This document shows positions 43,582 through 53,014 of a stretch of 64,000 bases of DNA, one piece after another. Origin of the DNA: Thalassobaculum_A sp040219615 (GTDB lineage: Bacteria > Pseudomonadota > Alphaproteobacteria > Thalassobaculales > Thalassobaculaceae); NCBI RefSeq assembly GCF_040219615.1, contig NZ_JAVJSE010000010.1, positions 62,001-126,000 on the forward strand. The letters are read 5' to 3'. The notes under the pieces were generated by a model. The model was not told the origin of the DNA. It worked only from the letters and a program-made list of their open reading frames with translations, and searched no databases. Within the stretch, counting starts at the first letter, position 1, and every line of letters starts with the position of its first letter. The position numbers and the translations under genes are program-made.

Positions 43582-44298
43582 ATGATGAGTGCTGAACCGA
43601 TCGGATCGCCGTTTCGTGTGTTCGTCGGCTACGACAGCCGCGAGGACATTGCCTTTCGAGTCTGCGAGGCGTCGATGCGGTGTCGATCCTCGATCGCACT
43701 CGACGTTCGGCCGATCGCTCAGGCCGACCTTCGCGCCCGCGGCTTGTACTGGCGCGCAAAGGATCCGCTCGCATCCACCGAATTCACATACACCCGATTT
43801 CTTACACCCTACCTTGCGGGCTATCAAGGGTGGGCCTTGTTCTGCGACTGCGACTTTCTGTGGCTTGCGGACGTCGCGGAACTGCTGGCGCTGGCAGACC
43901 CGACGAAGGCCGTGATGTGCGTGCACCACGACCACCGGCCGACCGAGGACACCAAGATGGACGGCGCCGTCCAAACCACCTACCCCCGCAAGAACTGGTC
44001 GAGCCTGATGCTGTTCAATTGCGGCCATCCGATGGCGAGATCGCTGACCCCGCAGGTCGTCAACACCCAGAGCGGCGCCTACCTGCATCGCATGCAGTGG
44101 GCGGCCGACGAGGCGATCGGCGCCCTGCCGTCGACCTGGAACTGGCTGGAAGGCAGCATGCCGAAACCGGTGGACGGCACCCCCGCGGCCGTGCACTTCA
44201 CGCGTGGCGGCCCATGGTTCGAGAACTGGCAGGATGTAGACTACGGTGACCTCTGGCTGAGCGAGTGCGCGGCCCTCGACGCACCCGGCCGGACCTGA
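43582..44298 (+). CDS. GT8-like glycosyltransferase
   Basis: This 238-residue protein has the features of a small GT-A enzyme. It opens with FRVFVGYDSREDIAFRVCE. A metal-binding DxD-type motif lies in GWALFCDCDFLWLADVAELL, and late segments are NWSSLMLFNCGHPMA, STWNWLEGSMPKP and AAVHFTRGGPWFENWQDVDY. These match the GT8-like proteins common in alphaproteobacterial surface-glycan regions. Two ATG codons, 43582 and 43585, are possible starts. It is on the plus strand with the flavoprotein gene 64 bases downstream. Donor and acceptor are unknown. Confidence 0.8.
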   Translation: MMSAEPIGSPFRVFVGYDSREDIAFRVCEASMRCRSSIALDVRPIAQADLRARGLYWRAKDPLASTEFTYTRFLTPYLAGYQGWALFCDCDFLWLADVAELLALADPTKAVMCVHHDHRPTEDTKMDGAVQTTYPRKNWSSLMLFNCGHPMARSLTPQVVNTQSGAYLHRMQWAADEAIGALPSTWNWLEGSMPKPVDGTPAAVHFTRGGPWFENWQDVDYGDLWLSECAALDAPGRT

Positions 44299-44362
44299 AC
44301 ACGAACGATACGCGGGACGATGGCCGGGGCGGCGGCACCCGGCCGGCAAGGAGAGAGACGCA

Positions 44363-45580
44363 ATGAAGAAGGCACTGATCATCGGCGGCGGCTTCGCAGG
44401 CTGCGCCGCCGCCCACCAGATCCAGTTGATCGGCGGCTGGGACGTCACCCTGGTGGAGCGTGCGCCGTTCCTGGGCGGCGGCGTCAAGACGCACTGGCGC
44501 GGCGGCCATCCCTTCACCTTCGGGCCGCGGCACATGCTGACGCCGATGCCGGAACTGTTCGAATACCTCAACGCCATCGTGCCGATGCGCAAGCTCGACC
44601 ACGAGTTCATCACCTATGTCGAGGCGGACCGGAACTACTACTCCTTCCCGATCCACAAGGACGACATCCCGCGCATGCCGGAGCGCGAGTCGATCGAGCG
44701 CGAGATCGCCGAAGCCCAGGAGCTCCGTACCTGGACCGCGGCCAAGAACTTCGAGGAATACTGGATCGCCTCGGTCGGCGAGACCCTGTACGGCAAGATG
44801 GTCGACAAGTACTCGCGCAAGATGTGGCAGGTCGCCAGCAACGCCATGCTCGACGACTTCGGCTGGTCCCCGAAGGGCGTGGCGCTCAAGGAAGGCCCGC
44901 GCGAGGGCTGGGACACCGCGATCTCGGCCTACCCGCTGGCGCCCGACGGCTACGATCGTTACTTCGATGTCGCGACCGCGGAAACCACGGTCAAGCTCGG
45001 CACCGAGATCGAGGCCTTCGACATCCCGCAGAAGCGCGTGCAGATCGCCGGCGAGTGGCATGCCTACGACCTGATCGTGAACACCGTCTCGCCGGACATG
45101 CTGCTGAACTACGCCTACGGCGAACTGCCCTATGTCGGGCGCGAGTTCATGACCATCATCCTGCCGGTCGAGCACGCCTTTCCGGACAAGACCTACTTCA
45201 CGTACTACGCCGGCGACGAGCCCTACACCCGGATCGTCGAGTACAAGAAGTTCACCCAGCACCAGTCGCCGTCGACCCTGCTCGGCATCGAGATCCCGAG
45301 CCACAAGAACAAGCTCTACCCGATGCCGATCAAGAAGGAGATCGCGCGCGCATACCAGTATTTCGACGCCATGCCGGACGGCGTGGTCTCGATGGGGCGC
45401 GCCGGCAGCTACAAGTACATCGACATCGACGACATCATCTGGCAGGCGATGAAGATGGCCGAGGAGCTCAAGCAGGGCGGCCTCTCGCACCCGGTGCCGG
45501 TCTATGGTGCCGACCAGGCGGCCCCGAACCTGCTGACCCAGAAGATGGTGGACGCGAAGGTGGTACCGGGCCGTTCGTGA
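44363..45580 (+). CDS. UDP-galactopyranose-mutase-like flavoprotein
   Basis: This 405-residue flavoprotein starts with the FAD motif ALIIGGGFAGCAAAHQIQ, followed by FLGGGVKTHWRGGHPFTFGP, where UDP-galactopyranose mutase has a similar Gly/His loop. YYSFPIHKDDIPRMPE is also mutase-like. The C-terminus has VVSMGRAGSYKYIDIDDII, like the end of that family. The known reaction is ring contraction of UDP-galactopyranose to the furanose; this protein could act on another NDP-sugar. AGGAGAG lies just before the ATG. It converges with the TPR-glycosyltransferase 3 gene, with 25 bases between them. Confidence 0.78.
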   Translation: MKKALIIGGGFAGCAAAHQIQLIGGWDVTLVERAPFLGGGVKTHWRGGHPFTFGPRHMLTPMPELFEYLNAIVPMRKLDHEFITYVEADRNYYSFPIHKDDIPRMPERESIEREIAEAQELRTWTAAKNFEEYWIASVGETLYGKMVDKYSRKMWQVASNAMLDDFGWSPKGVALKEGPREGWDTAISAYPLAPDGYDRYFDVATAETTVKLGTEIEAFDIPQKRVQIAGEWHAYDLIVNTVSPDMLLNYAYGELPYVGREFMTIILPVEHAFPDKTYFTYYAGDEPYTRIVEYKKFTQHQSPSTLLGIEIPSHKNKLYPMPIKKEIARAYQYFDAMPDGVVSMGRAGSYKYIDIDDIIWQAMKMAEELKQGGLSHPVPVYGADQAAPNLLTQKMVDAKVVPGRS

Positions 45581-45605
45581 GCCCGTCGACGCGGCCGGCC
45601 GGCCG

Positions 45606-47738
45606 TCACCCCGGCCGGGACCGCAGGCTGTCCGCGATCTCCGCGATCGGCGCCGACCAGTCGCCGGGCGTCTCCTGCCAGACGCACCGGGCGGTCGGCA
45701 GCCAGCGTGTCTTCTTCTGGTGACGGGCGAAGCGCCAGTCCTCCTGCACTGTCTTGAGGAGCACATGCATCGGCTTGCCGAGCGCATGCGCCATCGCAAT
45801 CGTCGAGTTGGCGATCGTCACCACGGCGTCGGTGGCGGCTACCTGCGCCGCGAAGGCGTCGAGGTCGCGCTTGGCGTCGATGCCCGGATCCACGACGATC
45901 GGCACGCCGACCTGCTCCGCCAGGCGCCGCACCTCGTCCTGGACCTCGCCGTACTGCAGGGAGACGAACACGGTTCCGGGCAATGACAGGATCGGTTCCC
46001 AGGCCTCCAGCGGCGCCTCGAACGACAACGCCAGGTTGGGCTTGACGCTCCGCCACGACAGGCCGAGCAGGCGGACGTCGGAGCGCCCGCCGGAATAGCG
46101 TTCCCGCAGCCGTGTCACGCGATCCCCATCGACTGCGAGAAACCCCGTCGGGACCGGCGCCGCCATGCGCCCCGACAGCCGCAGAAGGCTGCCCATCGGA
46201 ATCTGCAGGTCCGCCGCGGCCATCGACGCCTCGGTCCCCGGGTCGCCGCGCCGCAGCACCTCGATCGTCGGAAAGGTCCGCGCCATCAGGCCCGCCAGAT
46301 GCGGGGTGATCTCGAGAAGGATCCGTCCTACCCGGGTGGAAGCCCAATCGAGGTAGCCCGCGAACCAGATCTCGTCGCCGATGCCCTGCTCGCCCCAGAT
46401 CGCCAGGGTCGCGTCGGGCCGGATATCGCCGATCCACATCGGCTGCGGAAGCGTCCGTCCGCTGTTCTCTGACCGATAGGACGGGAAGTTCGGCACCCGC
46501 CATCGAGCCTCGTAGAGATTGATCCCGACGGCCGGGTCGCCGTCGGCGAGTTCGTGCAGGGCCTCGGCGAACCGATACTGCGGATTCCCCGTGCCGAACC
46601 CGATCGCCCGCCTGAACGCCGCACGGGCTTCCGCGGTCGCCCCCTGATGCCGAAGCGCGAAGCCGAGCTGATAATGTGCCTCGGCAATGCCGTCATCGAC
46701 GATGGTGGCCCTGCGCGCCAACTGGACGGCCCGATCGACGTCCTGCTCTCCCATCATCGCGGTGCTGAGATTGATATAGGCCTTCGCGCGCCCGGGATGC
46801 CGGATCGCGGCCTCCCGTTGCAGCCGCATGCCCAGTTCGCCGCGGTCGAGGAACTTCAGGCTCAGGGCGTAGTTCTCGATCACCCCTTCGCGGCGGCCGG
46901 GTTCGACGATCAGGGCATGTTCGAAAACGCGGGCCGCCTGGCTGTGTTCGTTTGCATGGCAGAGTTCTGTCCCGGCGCTGCCGAGGGCGTCGAAGCTGGC
47001 CGGATCGAGCAGCACCGCGCGCTTCGCGTCGACCACCGCCCGCGACGATTCACCGGTGCGGCGAAGCAGGACGGCACGCAGGATGCGCGGCGTCGGGTCC
47101 GCGGGTTGCCGTTCGGCCAACAGGTCGACCAGTGCCAGCGCGCGATCGTAACGTCCGTTGCGCGTGTAGAGTTCCGAGACCAGTTCGAGGAAGCCGGCCG
47201 ACCAGTCGCGGGGCGGCAGCGGGATCGCTTCGGTGCGGGCCACGGCCTCGTCCAGCGACCCGGCCTGGATCAGGCCCTTCAGCAGGTCCGACCACGGGCG
47301 TTCGTCCGCCGGCAGCAGGATCGTGACGCGCCGGGTCCAGGAAACCCGGTCGCGATCCGAGGAGGCGGCCGCCAGGCTGCGCGCGAAGGTGTCGACGGTC
47401 GCGGGGCGGTCCGGCGACAGTACCAGCGCGCGCTGGAAGCATCGCCGCGCCCGCTCGGGCTCCCCCCGCTGCAGGGCCAGAACGCCGAGGTTCTTGAAGA
47501 CGGCGGGATCGCCGTGCGCCAGGGTGGTGGCTGCCTTCTCGACCCAGGACTTCTCGAGCCCGACCCCGGTGAGGTTCATATAGGGCGCAACCAGCCCCGG
47601 CGCAGCCGCGGAGGCACACCGCCAACGGCGGACCGCATCGTCCCTGTATCCGTTCGACCAGGCGGTCCGGCCTGCGTCGAGAAGCGCCTGCGGGTTGGGG
47701 CCGAGGTCGGTCGGGGTCGGCCGGCCGATCACGGTCAC
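45606..47738 (-). CDS. TPR-glycosyltransferase 3 (long form)
   Basis: This 710-residue protein has a long TPR array (about residues 15-400; examples FKNLGVLALQRGEPERARRC and YINLSTAMMGEQDVDRAVQL). A GT-B-like domain follows, with IWGEQGIGDEIWFAGYLDWA, LLGLSWRSVKPNLALS and TIANSTIAMAHALGKPMHVLL. The WYPS signature of the other copies is changed to RWLPTARCVWQ, which may alter acceptor choice. GTG at 47738 lies in the stop of the Gfo/Idh gene (GTGA), so the two are translated together. The function of the pair is unknown beyond probable glycan synthesis. Confidence 0.78.
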   Translation of the reverse strand: MTVIGRPTPTDLGPNPQALLDAGRTAWSNGYRDDAVRRWRCASAAAPGLVAPYMNLTGVGLEKSWVEKAATTLAHGDPAVFKNLGVLALQRGEPERARRCFQRALVLSPDRPATVDTFARSLAAASSDRDRVSWTRRVTILLPADERPWSDLLKGLIQAGSLDEAVARTEAIPLPPRDWSAGFLELVSELYTRNGRYDRALALVDLLAERQPADPTPRILRAVLLRRTGESSRAVVDAKRAVLLDPASFDALGSAGTELCHANEHSQAARVFEHALIVEPGRREGVIENYALSLKFLDRGELGMRLQREAAIRHPGRAKAYINLSTAMMGEQDVDRAVQLARRATIVDDGIAEAHYQLGFALRHQGATAEARAAFRRAIGFGTGNPQYRFAEALHELADGDPAVGINLYEARWRVPNFPSYRSENSGRTLPQPMWIGDIRPDATLAIWGEQGIGDEIWFAGYLDWASTRVGRILLEITPHLAGLMARTFPTIEVLRRGDPGTEASMAAADLQIPMGSLLRLSGRMAAPVPTGFLAVDGDRVTRLRERYSGGRSDVRLLGLSWRSVKPNLALSFEAPLEAWEPILSLPGTVFVSLQYGEVQDEVRRLAEQVGVPIVVDPGIDAKRDLDAFAAQVAATDAVVTIANSTIAMAHALGKPMHVLLKTVQEDWRFARHQKKTRWLPTARCVWQETPGDWSAPIAEIADSLRSRPG

Positions 47739-48820
47739 GACGCCCCGGAGTTCACGATCCCCAGGCGGGTCGACGTCGGATTGTCCTCGAGCGCCACCCA
47801 ACCGCCGGTCTCCATGCTGGCGTAGAGCGCATGCACCAGCCTGAGCGAACCCATGGCCTGGTCGACCCCGATCGGCGGCGGCGTTCCCTTTTCCAGCGCG
47901 TCGAGGACCTCGCCGAGCAGCGGCCCATGTCCCAGGCCGTAGCTAGTCGGGACATCCTGGCTGAAGGTCTCGACGGCCCGCTCGTCGCCCTGGCGCGGCT
48001 CGACCGGCCGCCAGAACTCCAGCTTGTTCAGGGCCCGCCCGCCGATCTTGGCCATCGCCTGCTCGCCGACCAGATGCAGGGAAGCCTCGAAATCGTCGTC
48101 GCGCGCCGACGTGGTCGCCTCGATGGTGCCCAGGGCACCGGAGCGGAACCGGACCAGCCCGACCGCCGTATCCTCGGCCTCGAGGCGGTTCAGGATGGCG
48201 GAGCCGGCGGCACAGACCGCTTCGATCGGACCGCCCAGCCACTGCAGCGCATCCAGATGGTGGATCGCCTGCTGGGCCAGGACGCCGCCGTCCATCGACC
48301 AGCGGCCGTGCCAGGGGTCGTCGTAGTAGTCCTGATGGCGACACCAGTGAACCCGGATCCCGGCGGTCACGAGCCGGCCGATCCTCCCCTCGTCGACCAT
48401 GTTGCGCAGGAACCGCATCGCCGGATTGTACCGGTTCTGCTTGATGACCGCGCACATCACCCCCTTGGCGGCAGCCGCGTCCCGCATCCGCTCGGCGTCC
48501 GCCGGCCTGAGCGCAACCGGCTTCTCGACCACGATGTTGAGGCCGGCGTCGATCAGCTGCAGCGCATGGACCGCGTGATTGCCCGATTCAGTCAGGACGC
48601 AGACCAGGTCGGGTGCCGCCGCGACCAGCTCCTCGATGCTGGACACCGGCGTCCCGCCGACGACCTCCGCAAAGGCGGTGGCCTTCGCGATGTCCAGGTC
48701 GGCGGCCACGACCACCTCGACCCGATCGGCGAGTTCCTGGCCGAGCACCTCGCGGTAGCGCGCCGAGACCCGCCCGCAGCCGAGAACTCCGATCCGCCAC
48801 TTGCGCCGCAGCGTGTTCAT
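47735..48820 (-). CDS. Gfo/Idh/MocA oxidoreductase, NDP-sugar 3-dehydrogenase-like
   Basis: This 361-residue enzyme has the Rossmann motif IGVLGCGRVSARYREVLG near residue 10, the hallmark EKP in LNIVVEKPVALRPA, and KQNRYNPAMRFLRNMVDEG. The catalytic region is WSMDGGVLAQQAIHHLDALQ, with GG...HHxD. This arrangement resembles WlbA/WbpB, which oxidise C3 of UDP-HexNAc uronates, but the substrate cannot be fixed by eye. It has GGGAG seven bases before the ATG at 48820. A product of the WbpO-like dehydrogenase (15791-17086) would be a reasonable substrate. It forms a two-gene unit with TPR-glycosyltransferase 3. Confidence 0.82.
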   Translation of the reverse strand: MNTLRRKWRIGVLGCGRVSARYREVLGQELADRVEVVVAADLDIAKATAFAEVVGGTPVSSIEELVAAAPDLVCVLTESGNHAVHALQLIDAGLNIVVEKPVALRPADAERMRDAAAAKGVMCAVIKQNRYNPAMRFLRNMVDEGRIGRLVTAGIRVHWCRHQDYYDDPWHGRWSMDGGVLAQQAIHHLDALQWLGGPIEAVCAAGSAILNRLEAEDTAVGLVRFRSGALGTIEATTSARDDDFEASLHLVGEQAMAKIGGRALNKLEFWRPVEPRQGDERAVETFSQDVPTSYGLGHGPLLGEVLDALEKGTPPPIGVDQAMGSLRLVHALYASMETGGWVALEDNPTSTRLGIVNSGAS

Positions 48821-48961
48821 ACACTTCTCCCTCATGTCTGGCTCGCCGTCGGAGACCGTCGTCAGGCCCTCCGCCGGCCCCCATGGACAGAAACCCTTGA
48901 ACCGGCCCGAACGTCAACATCGGCCGAACGTCCTGGCAGCCGCGCCTCGCCGCGCCGCCGC

Positions 48962-51340
48962 CTAGGCGCGCAGCGGCGACCGCAGGTAATCCGACAGGGC
49001 GTGTCTGACGTCGGCGATGGTCGGGCCCCAGGACTCCGCCGAATGACGGAAGAACAGCTTCAGGCAGGGCGCCCAAGGGACGAAGGGAGTGCCCATCTGG
49101 TGCCACAGCAGGCGTTCGGCCGAGGTTCGGAACACATAGGTCGGACAGCCGACCGTACCGGCCATCCAGGCAAGCGAGATGAGCGGCGTGACTGCCGCAT
49201 CGGCCTCCTGCAGGATCGCGAGGATGTCCTCGAGGTCGTCGGTCAGATCGACACCGTCCGGGGTGGCCACCAGGAAGTCCCGACGATGGCCGATTTCCCG
49301 GAACTCATCGAGTTCCTCCTCGGTCGACGAATACTGGAGGTTGATCACCACAGATCCGGACGGGATCACCGAAGCGATCTGCTCGACCGTCAGGTACTGC
49401 CTGTCGCGATCGCGGTTGCGCAGCCGGCTGCGCCAGGACACCGCGATCCGCGGCCGGTCCGGGAACCGCTCGTCCAACCAGCGGCGCCAGCGGTCCAGCC
49501 GGTCCGGCGCGATCGTCAGCCGGGCCGGGAATCGGGTCCCGCCCCGTTCCGCCCAGTCCCAGTTGTCCCGGATCAGCTTCTTCATCTCCGCGACGTAGAA
49601 CTGCGGCACGTGGAAGGACGGGATCTTGTACTGGAGGCCGCTCTTCTGGGCGATCGAGTAGCTCTCGGTCGAGGCCCGGATGAACTCGACCCCCTCGTAG
49701 CTGCGCGAGAACAGATCGACCAGGCGTTCGTTGCAGTCGACCACCAGGCGCCGGACGTCCCTGCGGATCAGCGGGATGTACCAGGACATCATGAACTCGT
49801 CGCCGAGGCCCTGCTCCATGTACAGCAGGAGATCGCTCGCCGGGGCCGCGTGCGGGCCGGGCCAGATCGCCTGCCGGAATGCGCGCTTCGGCGACGGAAA
49901 CTCCTTGGTTGCCCAGCGCGCTTCGATCAGCCTGAAGCCGTCCTCGAGTTCGCCGACGGCGATCTTCGACATGCCGGCGTTGAACCGGCATGATGCAACC
50001 GACGCGGGATCCCCGGCGGCAGCCTCCTCGGCGCGCCGGAAGCTCGCCACGGCCCGGCCGTAGTGGCCGGTGGCGCGCAGGTAATTCCCCTTGTTCATAT
50101 GGGCATTCGCGTGCCGATCATTGATCTTCAGCGCACGCTCGATGTACTGCATCGCGATATCTGTGCGTTCCTGGCGATGCATCACCACGCTCAGGTGATT
50201 GGCGGCGATCAGGTAGTCTGGTTTCAGGATCAGCGCCGCCTTGCCGAGAACGGTGGCCTCCGCCAACCGGTTCTGTTCGTCCAGAAACAATGAAAAGTTG
50301 TAGTAGAGGGTGTAGTACTGGGGAAAGCGGCGGATGATCTCGGGCCACAGCGCCAGGGCCTCATCGAGGCACCCCACGCTCTTGTACATACCCGCGACCG
50401 CGTCCCAGATCCGCGGGTCGGCGGGCTTCCGGTCCAACTGGTCCCGGCCGAATGCCAGCGCCTGTTCGGGGTCCTTCTGCAGGATATGCAGCTGGCAGAT
50501 CCGGTCCACGAGGCTGAAGGCGCCGGGCCTGACCTTCAGCAGCGCACGATTCGCGGCAATTCCGGCGCGCGGCCACCGTACCTCGTAGGTCCGTTCGGCC
50601 GCCCGGGCGAGTCGCGGGAGGTCGTCGGGTCTGACCATGCTGGAGCGCCAGAGCCAGCTGGCCTGACGGACCTTCGTGCCGTCCCTGGCATGACCGAGGG
50701 CGACCACGTCCATGGCGACCATCGTCGCAGGCGACAGGAGGAGCGCCTTGCGGGCCATGGCCAATCGCTGCGGGTCCGGCGTCGTCGGTGCCGTCAGGAG
50801 GCCGCCGATCGCGTCCGGAATATGGTCACCGGGTTCCCGCATGGCCCTGTTCAGCATGCGGGCGGCTAGTTTTACGAAGCGGTTGTCGGTGCTCAGGCGG
50901 CGGGCGATCCGCATCGCGACGGCCGGATTGAGGCCGTTCTCGTCGCCGTCGCGCAGGATACCGTCGGCCTCGGCAGATCGGTCCGCTTCGATGAGCAGAA
51001 GGAACAGCAACCTGCGGGCATCGGGATCGGCCGGGGCGAGTCGGGTCGCGAGGCGCGCGGTCGCGATCGCCGGCCCGGTCCGGCCGACCGCCTGTTGCGC
51101 GCGCGCCAGATTCAGCAGAACGCGATGGTCCCGGCCGATGCCGGCCTGGGCTGCCCGGGTGAAATAGCGCACGGCCGACGCGGCGGCGTTCTGACGTATG
51201 GCGATCTGGCCCGCGACCGTCAGACCGGAGCTCGACGCCGGCTCCATGGCCAGGGCGCATCGCACCGGGTGCCAGGCTTCGGCGAGCGCGCCGGTGTTTA
51301 TCAGTTCACGGGCGCGGCTGAGCGGATCGGCCGGAATCAT
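48962..51340 (-). CDS. TPR-glycosyltransferase 4 (long form)
   Basis: This 792-residue protein is the longest copy of the group. TPR-like helices fill about residues 10-490 (VLLNLARAQQAVGRTGPAIA, YYNFSLFLDEQNRLAEATVL, AHMNKGNYLRATGHYGRAVA). The GT-B-like domain has LLYMEQGLGDEFMMSWYIPL and IAVSWRSRLRNRDRD. It ends with the divergent form VTPLISLAWMAGTVGCPTYV and VPWAPCLKLFFR: the usual AHxAGALG is now AWMAGTVG. It stands alone between the RTX 2 terminator and the Gfo/Idh unit. Its ATG at 51340 has a weak ribosome site. It may be expressed only by read-through or from a promoter in the 50 bases upstream. Confidence 0.75.
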   Translation of the reverse strand: MIPADPLSRARELINTGALAEAWHPVRCALAMEPASSSGLTVAGQIAIRQNAAASAVRYFTRAAQAGIGRDHRVLLNLARAQQAVGRTGPAIATARLATRLAPADPDARRLLFLLLIEADRSAEADGILRDGDENGLNPAVAMRIARRLSTDNRFVKLAARMLNRAMREPGDHIPDAIGGLLTAPTTPDPQRLAMARKALLLSPATMVAMDVVALGHARDGTKVRQASWLWRSSMVRPDDLPRLARAAERTYEVRWPRAGIAANRALLKVRPGAFSLVDRICQLHILQKDPEQALAFGRDQLDRKPADPRIWDAVAGMYKSVGCLDEALALWPEIIRRFPQYYTLYYNFSLFLDEQNRLAEATVLGKAALILKPDYLIAANHLSVVMHRQERTDIAMQYIERALKINDRHANAHMNKGNYLRATGHYGRAVASFRRAEEAAAGDPASVASCRFNAGMSKIAVGELEDGFRLIEARWATKEFPSPKRAFRQAIWPGPHAAPASDLLLYMEQGLGDEFMMSWYIPLIRRDVRRLVVDCNERLVDLFSRSYEGVEFIRASTESYSIAQKSGLQYKIPSFHVPQFYVAEMKKLIRDNWDWAERGGTRFPARLTIAPDRLDRWRRWLDERFPDRPRIAVSWRSRLRNRDRDRQYLTVEQIASVIPSGSVVINLQYSSTEEELDEFREIGHRRDFLVATPDGVDLTDDLEDILAILQEADAAVTPLISLAWMAGTVGCPTYVFRTSAERLLWHQMGTPFVPWAPCLKLFFRHSAESWGPTIADVRHALSDYLRSPLRA

Positions 51341-51390
51341 AAGAGGATCCGTCGTGCATCGGTAATCGATACTGCGGCAAACGCCGGTCG

Positions 51391-51423
51391 AAAAGAAAGA
51401 GGGGCGCTCGATGAGCGCCCCTC
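51391..51423 (-). terminator. Intrinsic terminator of RTX protein 2
   Basis: An 11-base perfect stem (51399-51409 with 51413-51423, arms GAGGGGCGCTC and GAGCGCCCCTC) has a three-base loop. On the minus strand it is followed by a T-rich run (TTTCTTTT at 51398-51391). It lies 24 bases after the RTX 2 stop codon and should end its transcript before the TPR-glycosyltransferase 4 gene. Confidence 0.88.
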
Positions 51424-51446
51424 CGAAGGTATTCGAGGTTCCAGTA

Positions 51447-52964
51447 TCAGAGGAACTCGAAGTCGTTCACGTCGACCACAGACACACCAGAGATGTTGAT
51501 CTGCAGGTACAGGTTGGTACCGCCATGGATGTGGAGGATACCCGTCTCGTACACGATGCTGTTGACACCGCCGAAGGTCGTTCCGCTCTGGATCGACGGA
51601 GTTGCCGTCATGAACAGCAGCTCGATCTTGTCGTTGCCCCGAACGAAGTCGCTGACCACGTTGAACGTGACAGCAGACGCAACGGCCGTGCTCACCTGCG
51701 CGGAACCGGTGGTGAAGACGAACAAGTCGTTACCGGCACCACCGAACATGGTGTCGCCGCCGGTCCATGCACCAGCGACCAGCGAGTCGTTGCCGTCGCC
51801 ACCGGACATGACCGCAGCACCGAGCGTCCCGCCGATGATGGTGTCGTTACCGCCACCGCCGAACAGCGTGTCCAGACCGGTACCGGCACTCAGCAGGTCG
51901 TTGCCGTCGTCACCGTAGACGACGTCAGCGCCACCGCCAGCCGTGATGGTGTCGTTGCCGTCACCGCCGTAGAGCAGGTCAGCCGCCGTGTTGCCGGCGA
52001 GCACGTCAGCACCGGCACCACCGAACACGGTGTCGGCACCGTCGGTGCCACCCGACAGAACGTCGTTGTCGTCACCGCCGTAGATAAGGTCGGTACCAGT
52101 ACCGCCGGTGATCGAGTCGAGGCCCGCACCGCCGGACAGGGTGTCGCTGCCCAGACCACCCAGCAGGGTATCGTTCGCAGCACCGCCGATCAGGAGGTCG
52201 GCGCCGGTGTTACCCAGCAGCGAGTCGGCATCGAGGTTGCCGTACAGCGTGTCGTTGCCCTCGCCGCCCGAAAGGACGTCGTTGCCCTGACCGCCATACA
52301 TCAGATCGGCGCCGGTGTTACCCAGCAGCGAGTCGATGCCGAGGTTGCCGTAGATAACGTCGTTGCCGGCACCAGCGGAAACGGTGTCGTTGTCCTGACC
52401 GCCGTAGATCGAGTCGGCCAGGTCACCACCGGTGATCGCGTCAGTACCCTGGTTACCGTAGATCAGGGCCGTGCCGCTGTTGGAGGTGAACGCCACGGTG
52501 TCGTTGCCCGCGCCACCGAAGACCGTGGCCGCGCCCGACGCATTGACGAGCGAGTCGTTGCCCGCGCCGCCGCTCAGAACGTCCGAGCCAGCGCCGCCGA
52601 TCAGCGTGTCGTTGCCGAGGTTGCCGAAGAGCAGATCGCTGCCGGCGCCGCCGGACAGAAGATCGTTACCCTGGCCACCGTACATGGTGTCGGCGTCCGC
52701 GCCGCCCGACAGCGTGTCGGCGCCGAGGTTACCGTAAACAAGATCGAGACCGTCGCCGGCCGAAACGGTGTCAGAATCCTGACCGCCGAAGATCGTGTCA
52801 GCGCCACCCGAGGCGATGACCAGATCGGAACCCTGGTTGCCGTAAACCAGATCGGCTGCATCGAGCGCTGAGATCGTATCGGAGCCCGCCAGCGCAGAGA
52901 TCACGTCGCTGCTGGCGGTACCGGTGAGCGACTCGCTAGAGGTCGTGCCAGTAATGTTAGCCAT
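51447..52964 (-). CDS. RTX protein 2: large calcium-binding repeat protein, likely type I secreted
   Basis: This 505-residue protein has about 400 residues of RTX nonapeptides and a C-terminal region of about 90 residues that ends VDVNDFEFL, an acidic residue followed by hydrophobic ones, as in type I secretion signals. Units cycle as YGNxGxD, SGGxxxD, YGGQGND, SGGxGxD, a four-unit period of 36 residues. There is no catalytic domain and no Sec signal. It is acidic and has no Cys or Lys-rich parts, as S-layer proteins often are. The ATG at 52964 follows AGGAG by eight bases. Its own leader, strong terminator and even codon use point to high, single-gene expression. The surface role is inferred. 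Confidence 0.87.
   Translation of the reverse strand: MANITGTTSSESLTGTASSDVISALAGSDTISALDAADLVYGNQGSDLVIASGGADTIFGGQDSDTVSAGDGLDLVYGNLGADTLSGGADADTMYGGQGNDLLSGGAGSDLLFGNLGNDTLIGGAGSDVLSGGAGNDSLVNASGAATVFGGAGNDTVAFTSNSGTALIYGNQGTDAITGGDLADSIYGGQDNDTVSAGAGNDVIYGNLGIDSLLGNTGADLMYGGQGNDVLSGGEGNDTLYGNLDADSLLGNTGADLLIGGAANDTLLGGLGSDTLSGGAGLDSITGGTGTDLIYGGDDNDVLSGGTDGADTVFGGAGADVLAGNTAADLLYGGDGNDTITAGGGADVVYGDDGNDLLSAGTGLDTLFGGGGNDTIIGGTLGAAVMSGGDGNDSLVAGAWTGGDTMFGGAGNDLFVFTTGSAQVSTAVASAVTFNVVSDFVRGNDKIELLFMTATPSIQSGTTFGGVNSIVYETGILHIHGGTNLYLQINISGVSVVDVNDFEFL
52198..52335. repeat. Direct repeat of 30 bases, 108 bases apart, inside RTX protein 2
   Basis: The same 30 bases occur at 52198-52227 and 52306-52335 (ending CCCAGCAGCGAGTCG). 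They encode a shared part of DSLLGNTGAD. The spacing of 108 bases equals 36 codons, one full four-unit RTX period, which indicates recent tandem duplication of a whole period rather than of single nonapeptides. Confidence 0.85.
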
Positions 52965-53014
52965 CGTTGTAACTCCTAGACTCCCTACAGAGCGTGTGTG
53001 CGTCAGAACGATGC

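Noticed and set aside
45581..45605. GGCCGGCC-rich stretch near the convergent end as a bidirectional terminator
   Set aside because: The palindromic bases have no T-run on either side and no clear loop, so a terminator cannot be supported.
51719..52930. Regularly spaced repeats that could be read as a CRISPR array
   Set aside because: Spacing and codons follow the RTX nonapeptides of a single open reading frame; there are no unique spacers and no cas genes.
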